DNA from: Sipunculus nudus
Lineage: Eukaryota > Annelida > Sipuncula > Golfingiida > Sipunculidae
Assembly: GCA_026874595.1 (NCBI GenBank)
Contig: CM049313.1
Location: 79,166,659-79,230,658, forward strand
Length of the DNA: 64,000 nucleotides
Direction: 5' to 3'
Of the stretch, positions 40,086 through 55,300 are shown piece by piece. The position numbers were made by a program, and so were the translations under genes. Each line of letters starts with the position of its first letter. Within the stretch, counting starts at the first letter, position 1. The notes below the pieces were generated by a model, which ran no database searches, was not told where the DNA came from, and saw nothing but the letters and a program-made list of their open reading frames with translations.

Positions 40086-43000
40086 CCTCACACAGCGTTT
40101 ACCTCAACATCACCATCTACCTGAACTCCTCACACAGCGTTTACCTCAACCTCACCATATACCTGAACTCCTCACACAGCGTTTACATCAATATCACCGC
40201 TACCTGAACTCCACACACAGCGTTTACCTCAACATCACCATCTACCTGAACTCCTCACACAGCGTTTACATCAACATCACCTCCTACCTGAACTCCTCAC
40301 ACAGTGTTTACATCTACATCCCCTCTTACCTGAACTCCTCACACAGCGTTTACATCAACATCACCATCTACCTTACTCCACACGCAGCGTTTAAATCAAC
40401 ATCACCAACTACCTGAACTCCTCACACAGCGTTTACATCAACATCACCTCCTACCTGAACTCCTCACACAGCGTTTACATCAACATCACCACCAACCTGA
40501 ACTCCTCACGTAGCAAAATAAAATCATCAATATCACCATCTACCTTACTCGACACGCAGCGTTTAAATCAACATCACCAACTACCTGAACTCCTCACACA
40601 GGGTTTACCTCAACATCACCTCCTACCTGAACTCCTCACACAGCAAAATAAAATCATCACCATCACAACCTACCTGAACTCCTCACACAGCAAAATAAAA
40701 TCATCAACATCACAACCTACCTGAACTCCTCACACAGCGTTTACCTCAACATCACCTCCTATCTGAACTCCTCACACAGCGTTTACATTAACATCAACAC
40801 TACCTGAACTCCTCACACAGCGTTTACCTCAACATCACCTCCTACCTGAACTCCTCACACAGCAAAATAAAATCATCAACATCACCACTATCTGAACTCC
40901 TCACACAGCGTTTACCTCAACCTCACCATCTACCTGAACTCCTCACACAGCGTTTACATCAACATCACCGTCTACCTGAACTCCTCACGCTGCAAAATAA
41001 AATCATCAACATCACCACTACCTGAACTCCTCACACAGCAAAATAAAATCATCAACATCACCACCTACCTGAACTCCTCACAGAGCGTTTACCTCAACAT
41101 AACCACCTACCTGAACTCCTCACACAGCGTTTATATCAACATCACCATCTACCTGAACTCCTCACACAGCGTTTACCTCAACATCACCATCTACCTGAAC
41201 TCCTCACACAGCGTTTACATCAACATCAACACCAACCTGAACTCCTCACACAGCGTTTATATCAACATCACCATCTACCTGAACTCCTCACGCAGCAAAA
41301 TAAAAACATCAACATCACCACCTACCTGAACCCTTCACGCAACGTTTACATCAACATCACCACCAACCTAAACTTCTCACGTAGCAAAATAAAATCATCA
41401 ATATAACCATCTACCTTACTCCACACGCAGCGTTTACATCAACATCACCACCTACCTGAACTCCTCACACAGCGTTTACCTCAACATCACCTCCTACCTT
41501 AACTCCTAACACAGGAAAATAAAATCATCAACATCAACACTATCTGAACTCCTCACACAGCGTTTACCTCAACATCACCATCTACCTGAACTCCTCACAC
41601 AGCGTTTACCTCAACCTCACCATATACCTGAACTCCTCACACAGCGTTTACATCAATATCACCGCTACCTGAACTCCACACACAGCGTTTACCTCAACAT
41701 CACCATCTACCTGAACTCCTCACACAGCGTTTACATCAACATCACCTCCTACCTGAACTCCTCACACAGTGTTTACATCTACATCCCCTCTTACCTGAAC
41801 TCCTCACACAGCGTTTACATCAACATCACCATCTACCTTACTCCACACGCAGCGTTTAAATCAACATCACCAACTACCTGAACTCCTCACACAGCGTTTA
41901 CATCAACATCACCTCCTACCTGAACTCCTCACACAGCGTTTACATCAACATCACCACCAACCTGAACTCCTCACGTAGCAAAATAAAATCATCAATATCA
42001 CCATCTACCTTACTCGACACGCAGCGTTTAAATCAACATCACCAACTACCTGAACTCCTCACACAGGGTTTACCTCAACATCACCTCCTACCTGAACTCC
42101 TCACACAGCAAAATAAAATCATCACCATCACAACCTACCTGAACTCCTCACACAGCAAAATAAAATCATCAACATCACAACCTACCTGAACTCCTCACAC
42201 AGCGTTTACCTCAACATCACCTCCTATCTGAACTCCTCACACAGCGTTTACATTAACATCAACACTACCTGAACTCCTCACACAGCGTTTACCTCAACAT
42301 CACCTCCTACCTGAACTCCTCACACAGCAAAATAAAATCATCAACATCACCACTATCTGAACTCCTCACACAGCGTTTACCTCAACCTCACCATCTACCT
42401 GAACTCCTCACACAGCGTTTACATCAACATCACCGTCTACCTGAACTCCTCACGCTGCAAAATAAAATCATCAACATCACCAATACCTGAACTCCTCACA
42501 CAGCAAAATAAAATCATCAACATCACCACCTACCTGAACTCCTCACAGAGCGTTTACCTCAACATAACCACCTACCTGAACTCCTCACACAGCGTTTATA
42601 TCAACATCACCATCTACCTGAACTCCTCACACAGCGTTTACCTCAACATCACCATCTACCTGAACTCCTCACACAGCGTTTACATCAACATCAACACCAA
42701 CCTGAACTCCTCACACAGCGTTTATATCAACATCACCATCTACCTGAACTCCTCACGCAGCAAAATAAAAACATCAACATCACCACCTACCTGAACCCTT
42801 CACGCAACGTTTACATCAACATCACCACCAACCTGAACTCCTCACGTAGCAAAATAAAATCATCAATATAACCATCTACCTGAACCCTTCACGCAACGTT
42901 TACATCAACATCACCACCAACCTAAACTCCTCACGTAGCAAAATAAAATCATCAATATAACCATCTACCTTACTCCACACGCAGCGTTTACATCAACATC

Positions 43001-43615
43001 ACCACCTACCTGAACTCCTCACACAGCGTTTACCTCAACATCACCTCCTACCTTAACTCCTAACACAGGAAAATAAAATCATCAACATCAACACTATCTG
43101 AACTCCTCACACAGCGTTTACCTCAACATCACCATCTACCTGAACTCCTCACACAGCGTTTACCTCAACCTCACCATATACCTGAACTCCTCACACAGCG
43201 TTTACATAAATATTACCGCTACCTGAACTCCACACACAGCGTTTACCTCAACATCACCATCTACCTGAACTCCTCACACAGCGTTTACATCAACATCACC
43301 TCCTACCTGAACTCCTCACACAGTGTTTACATCTACATCCCCTCTTACCTGAACTCCTCACACAGCGTTTACATCAACATCACCATCTACCTTACTCCAC
43401 ACGCAGCGTTTAAATCAACATCACCAACTACCTGAACTCCTCACACAGCGTTTACATCAACATCACCTCCTACCTGAACTCCTCACACAGCGTTTACATC
43501 AACATCACCAATACCTGAACTCCTCACGTAGCAAAATAAAATCATCAATATCACCATCTACCTTACTCGACACGCAGCGTTTAAATCAACATCACCAACT
43601 ACCTGAACTCCTCAC
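39345..43615. repeat. 1,465-bp HOR, about 2.9 copies
   Basis: CTTAACTCCTAACAC (40,033 and 41,498) and TTACTCGACACGC (40,545 and 42,010) are 1,465 bp apart, and CACTATCTG (39,421 and 40,886) agrees. The third copy is 1,553 bp between the same markers because of an 88-bp insertion (42,790-42,965). Copies differ by few bases, for example CACCAATACC near 42,480 for CACCACTACC. Each unit has one CACGCAACG island and one TGTTTACATCTAC monomer. Confidence 0.88.
42790..42965. repeat. 88-bp tandem duplication of two monomers
   Basis: A G-class plus K-class pair (TGAACCCTTCACGCAACG followed by CACGTAGCAAAATAAAATC) occurs twice, at 42,792 and 42,880. Sister 1,465-bp units have it once. The second copy has CCTAAACTCC for CCTGAACTCC. 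The two-monomer length gives the exact 88-bp excess of this HOR copy. The same doubled arrangement is seen near 33,930. Confidence 0.88.
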
Positions 43616-44386
43616 ACAGCGTTTACCTCAACATCACCATCTACCTGAACTCCTCACACAGCGTTTACATCAACATCAACACCAACCTGAACTCCTCACA
43701 CAGCGTTTATATCAACATCACCATCTACCTGAACTCCTCACGCAGCAAAATAAAAACATCAACATCACCACCTACCTGAACCCTTCACGCAACGTTTACA
43801 TCAACATCACCACCAACCTGAACTCCTCACGTAGCAAAATAAAATCATCAATATAACCATCTACCTTACTCCACACGCAGCGTTTACATCAACATCACCA
43901 CCTAATTGAACTCCTCACACAGCGTTTACCTCAACATCACCTCCTACCTTAACTCCTAACACAGGAAAATAAAATCATCAACATCAACACTATCTGAACT
44001 CCTCACACAGCGTTTACCTCAACATCACCATCTACCTGAACTCCTCACACAGCGTTTACCTAAAACTCACCATATACCTGAACTCCTCACACAGCGTTTA
44101 CATCAATATCACCGCTACCTGAACTCCACACACAGCGTTTACCTCAACATCACCATCTACCTGAACTCCTCACACAGCGTTTACATCAACATCACCTCCT
44201 ACCTGAACTCCTCACACAGTGTTTACATCTACATCCCCTCTTACCTGAACTCCTCACACAGCGTTTACATCAACATCACCATCTACCTTACTCCACACGC
44301 AGCGTTTAAATCAACATCACCAACTACCTGAACTCCTCACACAGCGTTTACATCAACATCACCTCCTACCTGAACTCCTCACACAG
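43616..44386. repeat. 981-type segment reused
   Basis: This stretch follows the order of the 981-bp HOR at 34,750-35,500: CAACACCAACC, TATATCAACATC, the CACGCAACG island, CACGTAGC, CTAATTGAAC, TAACACAGG, CCTAAAACTCACC and TGTTTACATCTAC. It joins the 1,465-bp HOR to a copy of the 36,770-40,800 tract. No unique sequence was found. Confidence 0.75.
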
Positions 44387-46830
44387 CGTTTACCTCAACA
44401 TCACCTCCTATCTGAACTCCTCACACAGCGTTTACATTAACATCAACACTACCTGAACTCCTCACACAGCGTTTACCTCAACATCACCTCCTACCTGAAC
44501 TCCTCACACAGCAAAATAAAATTATCAACATCACCATCTACCTGAACTCCTCACACAGCGTTTACCTCAACCTCACCATCTACCTGAACTCCTCACACAG
44601 CGTTTACATCAACATCACCGTCTACCTGAACTCCTCACGCTGCAAAATAAAATCATCAACATCACCACTACCTGAACTCCTCACACAGCAAAATAAAATC
44701 ATCAACATCACCACCTACCTGAACTCCTCACACAGCGTTTACCTCAAAATCACCTCCTACCTGAACTCCTCACACAGCGTTTACATAAACATCACCACTA
44801 CCTGAACTCCTCACACAGCGTTTACCTCAACATCACCATCTACCTGAACTCCTCACACAGCGTTTTCATCAACATCACCTCCTACCTGAACTCCTCACAC
44901 TGCGTTTATATCAACATCACCATCTACCTGAACTCCTCACACAGCGTTAACATCAACATCACCATCTACCTGAACTCCTCACGCAGCAAAATAAAATCAT
45001 CAACATCACCACTACCTGAACTCCTCACACAGCAAAATAAAATCATCAACATCACCACCTACCTGAACTCCTCACACAGCGTTTACCTCAACCTCACCAT
45101 CTACCTGAACTCCTCACACAGCGTTTACATCAATATCACCATCTACCTGAACTCCTCACACAGCGTTTACCTCAACATCACCATCTACCTGAACTCCTCA
45201 CACAGAGTTTACATCAACATCACCTCCTACCTGAACTCCTCACACAGCGTTTGCATCTACATCACCTTCTACCTGAACTCCTCACACAGCGTTTACATCA
45301 ACATCACCACCAACCTGAACTCCTCACGTAGCAAAATAAAATCATCAATATCACCATCTACCTTACTCCACACGCAGCGTTTAAATCAACATCACCACCT
45401 ACCTGAACTCCTCACACAACGTTTACATCAACATCACCACCTACCTGAACTCCTCACACAGCGTTTACCTCAACATCACCTCCTACCTGAACTCCTCACA
45501 CAGCAAAATAAAATCATCAACATCACCACTATCTGAACTCCTCACACAGCGTTTACCTCAACCTCACCATCTACCTGAACTCCTCACACAGCGTTTACAT
45601 CAACATCACCGTCTACCTGAACTCCTCACGCTGCAAAATAAAATCATCAACATCACCACTACCTGAACTCCTCACACAGCAAAATAAAATCATCAACATC
45701 ACCACCTACCTGAACTCCTCACAGAGCGTTTACCTCAACATAACCACCTACCTGAACTCCTCACACAGCGTTTATATCAACATCACCATCTACCTGAACT
45801 CCTCACACAGCGTTTACCTCAACATCACCATCTACCTGAACTCCTCACACAGCGTTTACATCAACATCAACACCAACCTGAACTCCTCACACAGCGTTTA
45901 TATCAACATCACCATCTACCTGAACTCCTCACGCAGCAAAATAAAAACATCAACATCACCACCTACCTGAACCCTTCACGCAACGTTTACATCAACATCA
46001 CCACCAACCTAAACTCCTCACGTAGCAAAATAAAATCATCAATATAACCATCTACCTTACTCCACACGCAGCGTTTACATCAACATCACCACCTACCTGA
46101 ACTCCTCACACAGCGTTTACCTCAACATCACCTCCTACCTTAACTCCTAACACAGGAAAATAAAATCATCAACATCAACACTATCTGAACTCCTCACACA
46201 GCGTTTACCTCAACATCACCATCTACCTGAACTCCTCACACAGCGTTTACCTCAACCTCACCATATACCTGAACTCCTCACACAGCGTTTACATCAATAT
46301 CACCGCTACCTGAACTCCACACACAGCGTTTACCTCAACATCACCATCTACCTGAACTCCTCACACAGCGTTTACATCAACATCACCTCCTACCTGAACT
46401 CCTCACACAGTGTTTACATCTACATCCCCTCTTACCTGAACTCCTCACACAGCGTTTACATCAACATCACCATCTACCTTACTCCACACGCAGCGTTTAA
46501 ATCAACATCACCAACTACCTGAACTCCTCACACAGCGTTTACATCAACATCACCTCCTACCTGAACTCCTCACACAGCGTTTACATCAACATCACCACCA
46601 ACCTGAACTCCTCACGTAGCAAAATAAAATCATCAATATCACCATCTACCTTACTCGACACGCAGCGTTTAAATCAACATCACCAACTACCTGAACTCCT
46701 CACACAGGGTTTACCTCAACATCACCTCCTACCTGAACTCCTCACACAGCAAAATAAAATCATCACCATCACAACCTACCTGAACTCCTCACACAGCAAA
46801 ATAAAATCATCAACATCACAACCTACCTGA
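44387..46830. repeat. Copy of the 36,770-40,725 tract with one HOR copy missing
   Basis: The left part matches 36,770 onwards at 7,617-7,618 bp (GTTTGCATC at 37,631 and 45,249). The right part also matches the second 1,512-bp copy at 6,106 bp (39,143 to 45,249 and 40,547 to 46,653). The tract was thus copied with one unit fewer than the source. Differences include ATCACCATCTACC for ATCACCACTACC near 45,140, which explains the 1-bp change in offset. Confidence 0.8.
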
Positions 46831-49800
46831 ACTCCTCACACAGCGTTTACCTCAACATCACCTCCTATCTGAACTCCTCACACAGCGTTTACATTAACAT
46901 CAACACTACCTGAACTCCTCACACAGCGTTTACCTCAACATCACCTCCTACCTGAACTCCTCACACAGCAAAATAAAATCATCAACATCACCACTATCTG
47001 AACTCCTCACACAGCGTTTACCTCAACCTCACCATCTACCTGAACTCCTCACACAGCGTTTACATCAACATCACCGTCTACCTGAACTCCTCACGCTGCA
47101 AAATAAAATCATCAACATCACCAATACCTGAACTCCTCACACAGCAAAATAAAATCATCAACATCACCACCTACCTGAACTCCTCACAGAGCGTTTACCT
47201 CAACATAACCACCTACCTGAACTCCTCACACAGCGTTTATATCAACATCACCATCTACCTGAACTCCTCACACAGCGTTTACCTCAACATCACCATCTAC
47301 CTGAACTCCTCACACAGCGTTTACATCAACATCAACACCAACCTGAACTCCTCACACAGCGTTTATATCAACATCACCATCTACCTGAACTCCTCACGCA
47401 GCAAAATAAAAACATCAACATCACCACCTACCTGAACCCTTCACGCAACGTTTACATCAACATCACCACCAACCTGAACTCCTCACGTAGCAAAATAAAA
47501 TCATCAATATAACCATCTACCTTACTCCACACGCAGCGTTTACATCAACATCACCACCTAATTGAACTCCTCACACAGCGTTTACATCAACATCACCACC
47601 TACCTGAACTCCTCACACAGCGTTTACCTCAACATCACCTCCTACCTTAACTCCTAACACAGGAAAATAAAATCATCAACATCAACACTATCTGAACTCC
47701 TCACACAGCGTTTACCTCAACATCACCATCTACCTGAACTCCTCACACAGCGTTTACCTCAAACTCACCATATACCTGAACTCCTCACACAGCGTTTACA
47801 TCAATATCACCGCTACCTGAACTCCACACACAGCGTTTACCTCAACATCACCATCTACCTGAACTCCTCACACAGAGTTTACATCAACATCACCTCCTAC
47901 CTGAACTCCTCACACAGTGTTTACATCTACATCCCCTCTTACCTGAACTCCTCACACAGCGTTTACATCAACATCACCATCTACCTTACTCCACACGCAG
48001 CGTTTAAATCAACATCACCAACTACCTGAACTCCTCACACAGCGTTTACATCAACATCACCTCCTACCTGAACTCCTCACACAGCGTTTACATCAACATC
48101 ACCACCAACCTGAACTCCTCACGTAGCAAAATAAAATCATCAATATCACCATCTACCTTACTCGACACGCAGCGTTTAAATCAACATCACCAACTACCTG
48201 AACTCCTCACACAGGGTTTACCTCAACATCACCTCCTACCTGAACTCCTCACACAGCAAAATAAAATCATCACCATCACCACTACCTGAACTCCTCACAC
48301 AGCAAAATAAAATCATCAACATCACCACCTACCTGAACTCCTCACACAGCGTTTACCTCAACATCACCTCCTACCTGAACTCCTCACACAGCAAAATAAA
48401 ATCATCACCATCACCACTACCTGAACTCCTCACACAGCAAAATAAAATCATCAACATCACCACCTACCTGAACTCCTCACGGAGCGTTTACCTCAACATA
48501 ACCACCTACCTGAACTCCTCACACAGCGTTTATATCAACATCACCATCTACCTGAACTCCTCACACAGCGTTTACCTCAACATCACCATCTACCTGAACT
48601 CCTCACACAGCGTTTACCTCAACATCACCTCCTATCTGAACTCCTCACACAGCGTTTACATTAACATCAACACTACCTGAACTCCTCACACAGCGTTTAC
48701 CTCAACATCACCTCCTACCTGAACTCCTCACACAGCAAAATAAAATCATCAACATCACCACTATCTGAACTCCTCACACAGCGTTTACCTCAACCTCACC
48801 ATCTACCTGAACTCCTCACACAGCGTTTACATCAACATCACCGTCTACCTGAACTCCTCACGCTGCAAAATAAAATCATCAACATCACCAATACCTGAAC
48901 TCCTCACACAGCAAAATAAAATCATCAACATCACCACCTACCTGAACTCCTCACAGAGCGTTTACCTCAACATAACCACCTACCTGAACTCCTCACACAG
49001 CGTTTATATCAACATCACCATCTACCTGAACTCCTCACACAGCGTTTACCTCAACATCACCATCTACCTGAACTCCTCACACAGCGTTTACATCAACATC
49101 AACACCAACCTGAACTCCTCACACAGCGTTTATATCAACATCACCATCTACCTGAACTCCTCACGCAGCAAAATAAAAACATCAACATCACCACCTACCT
49201 GAACCCTTCACGCAACGTTTACATCAACATCACCACCAACCTGAACTCCTCACGTAGCAAAATAAAATCATCAATATAACCATCTACCTTACTCCACACG
49301 CAGCGTTTACATCAACATCACCACCTAATTGAACTCCTCACACAGCGTTTACATCAACATCACCACCTACCTGAACTCCTCACACAGCGTTTACCTCAAC
49401 ATCACCTCCTACCTTAACTCCTAACACAGGAAAATAAAATCATCAACATCAACACTATCTGAACTCCTCACACAGCGTTTACCTCAACATCACCATCTAC
49501 CTGAACTCCTCACACAGCGTTTACCTCAAACTCACCATATACCTGAACTCCTCACACAGCGTTTACATCAATATCACCGCTACCTGAACTCCACACACAG
49601 CGTTTACCTCAACATCACCATCTACCTGAACTCCTCACACAGAGTTTACATCAACATCACCTCCTACCTGAACTCCTCACACAGTGTTTACATCTACATC
49701 CCCTCTTACCTGAACTCCTCACACAGCGTTTACATCAACATCACCATCTACCTTACTCCACACGCAGCGTTTAAATCAACATCACCAACTACCTGAACTC

Positions 49801-52131
49801 CTCACACAGCGTTTACATCAACATCACCTCCTACCTGAACTCCTCACACAGCGTTTACATCAACATCACCACCAACCTGAACTCCTCACGTAGCAAAATA
49901 AAATCATCAATATCACCATCTACCTTACTCGACACGCAGCGTTTAAATCAACATCACCAACTACCTGAACTCCTCACACAGGGTTTACCTCAACATCACC
50001 TCCTACCTGAACTCCTCACACAGCAAAATAAAATCATCACCATCACCACTACCTGAACTCCTCACACAGCAAAATAAAATCATCAACATCACCACCTACC
50101 TGAACTCCTCACACAGCGTTTACCTCAACATCACCTCCTACCTGAACTCCTCACACAGCAAAATAAAATCATCACCATCACCACTACCTGAACTCCTCAC
50201 ACAGCAAAATAAAATCATCAACATCACCACCTACCTGAACTCCTCACGGAGCGTTTACCTCAACATAACCACCTACCTGAACTCCTCACACAGCGTTTAT
50301 ATCAACATCACCATCTACCTGAACTCCTCACACAGCGTTTACCTCAACATCACCATCTACCTGAACTCCTCACACAGCGTTTACCTCAACATCACCTCCT
50401 ATCTGAACTCCTCACACAGCGTTTACATTAACATCAACACTACCTGAACTCCTCACACAGCGTTTACCTCAACATCACCTCCTACCTGAACTCCTCACAC
50501 AGCAAAATAAAATCATCAACATCACCACTATCTGAACTCCTCACACAGCGTTTACCTCAACCTCACCATCTACCTGAACTCCTCACACAGCGTTTACATC
50601 AACATCACCGTCTACCTGAACTCCTCACGCTGCAAAATAAAATCATCAACATCACCAATACCTGAACTCCTCACACAGCAAAATAAAATCATCAACATCA
50701 CCACCTACCTGAACTCCTCACAGAGCGTTTACCTCAACATAACCACCTACCTGAACTCCTCACACAGCGTTTATATCAACATCACCATCTACCTGAACTC
50801 CTCACACAGCGTTTACCTCAACATCACCATCTACCTGAACTCCTCACACAGCGTTTACATCAACATCAACACCAACCTGAACTCCTCACACAGCGTTTAT
50901 ATCAACATCACCATCTACCTGAACTCCTCACGCAGCAAAATAAAAACATCAACATCACCACCTACCTGAACCCTTCACGCAACGTTTACATCAACATCAC
51001 CACCAACCTGAACTCCTCACGTAGCAAAATAAAATCATCAATATAACCATCTACCTTACTCCACACGCAGCGTTTACATCAACATCACCACCTAATTGAA
51101 CTCCTCACACAGCGTTTACATCAACATCACCACCTACCTGAACTCCTCACACAGCGTTTACCTCAACATCACCTCCTACCTTAACTCCTAACACAGGAAA
51201 ATAAAATCATCAACATCAACACTATCTGAACTCCTCACACAGCGTTTACCTCAACATCACCATCTACCTGAACTCCTCACACAGCGTTTACCTCAAACTC
51301 ACCATATACCTGAACTCCTCACACAGCGTTTACATCAATATCACCGCTACCTGAACTCCACACACAGCGTTTACCTCAACATCACCATCTACCTGAACTC
51401 CTCACACAGAGTTTACATCAACATCACCTCCTACCTGAACTCCTCACACAGTGTTTACATCTACATCCCCTCTTACCTGAACTCCTCACACAGCGTTTAC
51501 ATCAACATCACCATCTACCTTACTCCACACGCAGCGTTTAAATCAACATCACCAACTACCTGAACTCCTCACACAGCGTTTACATCAACATCACCTCCCA
51601 CCTGAACTCCTCACACAGCGTTTACATCAACATCACCACCAACCTGAACTCCTCACGTAGCAAAATAAAATCATCAATATCACCATCTACCTTACTCGAC
51701 ACGCAGCGTTTAAATCAACATCACCAACTACCTGAACTCCTCACACAGGGTTTACCTCAACATCACCTCCTACCTGAACTCCTCACACAGCAAAATAAAA
51801 TCATCACCATCACCACTACCTGAACTCCTCACACAGCAAAATAAAATCATCAACATCACCACCTACCTGAACTCCTCACACAGCGTTTACCTCAACATCA
51901 CCTCCTACCTGAACTCCTCACACAGCAAAATAAAATCATCACCATCACCACTACCTGAACTCCTCACACAGCAAAATAAAATCATCAACATCACCACCTA
52001 CCTGAACTCCTCACAGAGCGTTTACCTCAACATAACCACCTACCTGAACTCCTCACACAGCGTTTATATCAACATCACCATCTACCTGAACTCCTCACAC
52101 AGCGTTTACCTCAACATCACCATCTACCTGA
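46831..52131. repeat. 1,767-bp HOR x3
   Basis: TTACTCGACACGC (48,158; 49,925; 51,692), CACAGAGTTTAC (47,871; 49,638; 51,405) and CACGCAGCAAAATAAA (47,395; 49,162; about 50,929) are all 1,767 bp apart. Copies 1 and 2 share CACGGAGCG (48,478 and 50,245), where copy 3 has CACAGAGCG near 52,011. Copy 3 also has CTCCCACC near 51,598. The unit combines pieces of the 1,465-bp unit with an extra pair of ATCACCATCACCACTACC monomers. Confidence 0.88.
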
Positions 52132-52372
52132 ACTCCTCACACAGCGTTTACATCAACATCAACACCAACCTGAACTCCTCACACAGCGTTTATATCAACA
52201 TCACCATCTACCTGAACTCCTCACGCAGCAAAATAAAAACATCAACATCACCACCTACCTGAACCCTTCACGCAACGTTTACATCAACATCACCACCAAC
52301 CTAAACTCCTCACGTAGCAAAATAAAATCATCAATATAACCATCTACCTTACTCCACACGCAGCGTTTACAT
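52132..52372. repeat. Short link with CACGCAACG island
   Basis: After the third 1,767-bp copy come CAACACCAACC, TATATCAACATC, the CACGCAG/CACGCAACG island (near 52,225-52,280), CACGTAGC and CCTTACTCCACACGC. This is the standard order in domain B HORs. The 5,164-bp duplication begins just after it. Confidence 0.75.
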
Positions 52373-55300
52373 CAACATCACCACCTACCTGAACTCCTCA
52401 CACAGCGTTTACCTCAACATCACCTCCTACCTTAACTCCTAACACAGGAAAATAAAATCATCAACATCAACACTATCTGAACTCCTCACACAGCGTTTAC
52501 CTCAACATCACCATCTACCTGAACTCCTCACACAGCGTTTACCTCAACCTCACCATATACCTGAACTCCTCACACAGCGTTTACATCAATATCACCGCTA
52601 CCTGAACTCCACACACAGCGTTTACCTCAACATCACCATCTACCTGAACTCCTCACACAGCGTTTACATCAACATCACCTCCTACCTGAACTCCTCACAC
52701 AGTGTTTACATCTACATCCCCTCTTACCTGAACTCCTCACACAGCGTTTACATCAACATCACCATCTACCTTACTCCACACGCAGCGTTTAAATCAACAT
52801 CACCAACTACCTGAACTCCTCACACAGCGTTTACATCAACATCACCTCCTACCTGAACTCCTCACACAGCGTTTACATCAACATCACCACCAACCTGAAC
52901 TCCTCACGTAGCAAAATAAAATCATCAATATCACCATCTACCTTACTCGACACGCAGCGTTTAAATCAACATCACCAACTACCTGAACTCCTCACACAGG
53001 GTTTACCTCAACATCACCTCCTACCTGAACTCCTCACACAGCAAAATAAAATCATCACCATCACCACTACCTGAACTCCTCACACAGCAAAATAAAATCA
53101 TCAACATCACAACCTACCTGAACTCCTCACACAGCGTTTACCTCAACATCACCTCCTATCTGAACTCCTCACACAGCGTTTACATTAACATCAACACTAC
53201 CTGAACTCCTCACACAGCGTTTACCTCAACATCACCTCCTACCTGAACTCCTCACACAGCAAAATAAAATCATCAACATCACCACTATCTGAACTCCTCA
53301 CACAGCGTTTACCTCAACCTCACCATCTACCTGAACTCCTCACACAGCGTTTACATCAACATCACCGTCTACCTGAACTCCTCACGCTGCAAAATAAAAT
53401 CATCAACATCACCAATACCTGAACTCCTCACACAGCAAAATAAAATCATCAACATCACCACCTACCTGAACTCCTCACAGAGCGTTTACCTCAACATAAC
53501 CACCTACCTGAACTCCTCACACAGCGTTTATATCAACATCACCATCTACCTGAACTCCTCACACAGCGTTTACCTCAACATCACCATCTACCTGAACTCC
53601 TCACACAGCGTTTACATCAACATCAACACCAACCTGAACTCCTCACACAGCGTTTATATCAACATCACCATCTACCTGAACTCCTCACGCAGCAAAATAA
53701 AAACATCAACATCACCACCTACCTGAACCCTTCACGCAACGTTTACATCAACATCACCACCAACCTGAACTCCTCACGTAGCAAAATAAAATCATCAATA
53801 TAACCATCTACCTTACTCCACACGCAGCGTTTACATCAACATCACCACCTAATTGAACTCCTCACACAGCGTTTACATCAACATCACCACCTACCTGAAC
53901 TCCTCACACAGCGTTTACCTCAACATCACCTCCTACCTTAACTCCTAACACAGGAAAATAAAATCATCAACATCAACACTATCTGAACTCCTCACACAGC
54001 GTTTACCTCAACATCACCATCTACCTGAACTCCTCACACAGCGTTTACCTCAAACTCACCATATACCTGAACTCCTCACACAGCGTTTACATCAATATCA
54101 CCGCTACCTGAACTCCACACACAGCGTTTACCTCAACATCACCATCTACCTGAACTCCTCACACAGAGTTTACATCAACATCACCTCCTACCTGAACTCC
54201 TCACACAGTGTTTACATCTACATCCCCTCTTACCTGAACTCCTCACACAGCGTTTACATCAACATCACCATCTACCTTACTCCACACGCAGCGTTTAAAT
54301 CAACATCACCAACTACCTGAACTCCTCACACAGCGTTTACATCAACATCACCTCCCACCTGAACTCCTCACACAGCGTTTACATCAACATCACCACCAAC
54401 CTGAACTCCTCACGTAGCAAAATAAAATCATCAATATCACCATCTACCTTACTCGACACGCAGCGTTTAAATCAACATCACCAACTACCTGAACTCCTCA
54501 CACAGGGTTTACCTCAACATCACCTCCTATCTGAACTCCTCACACAGCGTTTACATTAACATCAACACTACCTGAACTCCTCACACAGCGTTTACCTCAA
54601 CATCACCTCCTACCTGAACTCCTCACACAGCAAAATAAAATTATCAACATCACCATCTACCTGAACTCCTCACAGAGCGTTTACCTCAACCTCACCATCT
54701 ACCTGAACTCCTCACACAGCGTTTACATCAACATCACGGTCTACCTGAACTCCTCACGCTGCAAAATAAAATCATCAACATCACCACTACCTGAACTCCT
54801 CACACAGCAAAATAAAATTATCAACATCACCATCTACCTGAACTCCTCACAGAGCGTTTACCTCAACCTCACCATCTACCTGAACTCCTCACACAGCGTT
54901 TACATCAACATCACGGTCTACCTGAACTCCTCACGCTGCAAAATAAAATCATCAACATCACCACTACCTGAACTCCTCACACAGCAAAATAAAATCATCA
55001 ACATCACCACCTACCTGAACTCCTCACACAGCGTTTACCTCAACATCACCTCCTACCTGAACTCCTCACACAGCGTTTACATTAACATCACCACTACCTG
55101 AACTCCTCACACAGCGTTTACCTCAACATCACCATCTACCTGAACTCCTCACACAGCGTTTTCATCAACATCACCTCCTACCTGAACTCCTCACACTGCG
55201 TTTATATCAACATCACCATCTACCTGAACTCCTCACACAGCGTTAACATCAACATCACCATCTACCTGAACTCCTCACGCAGCAAAATAAAATCATCAAC

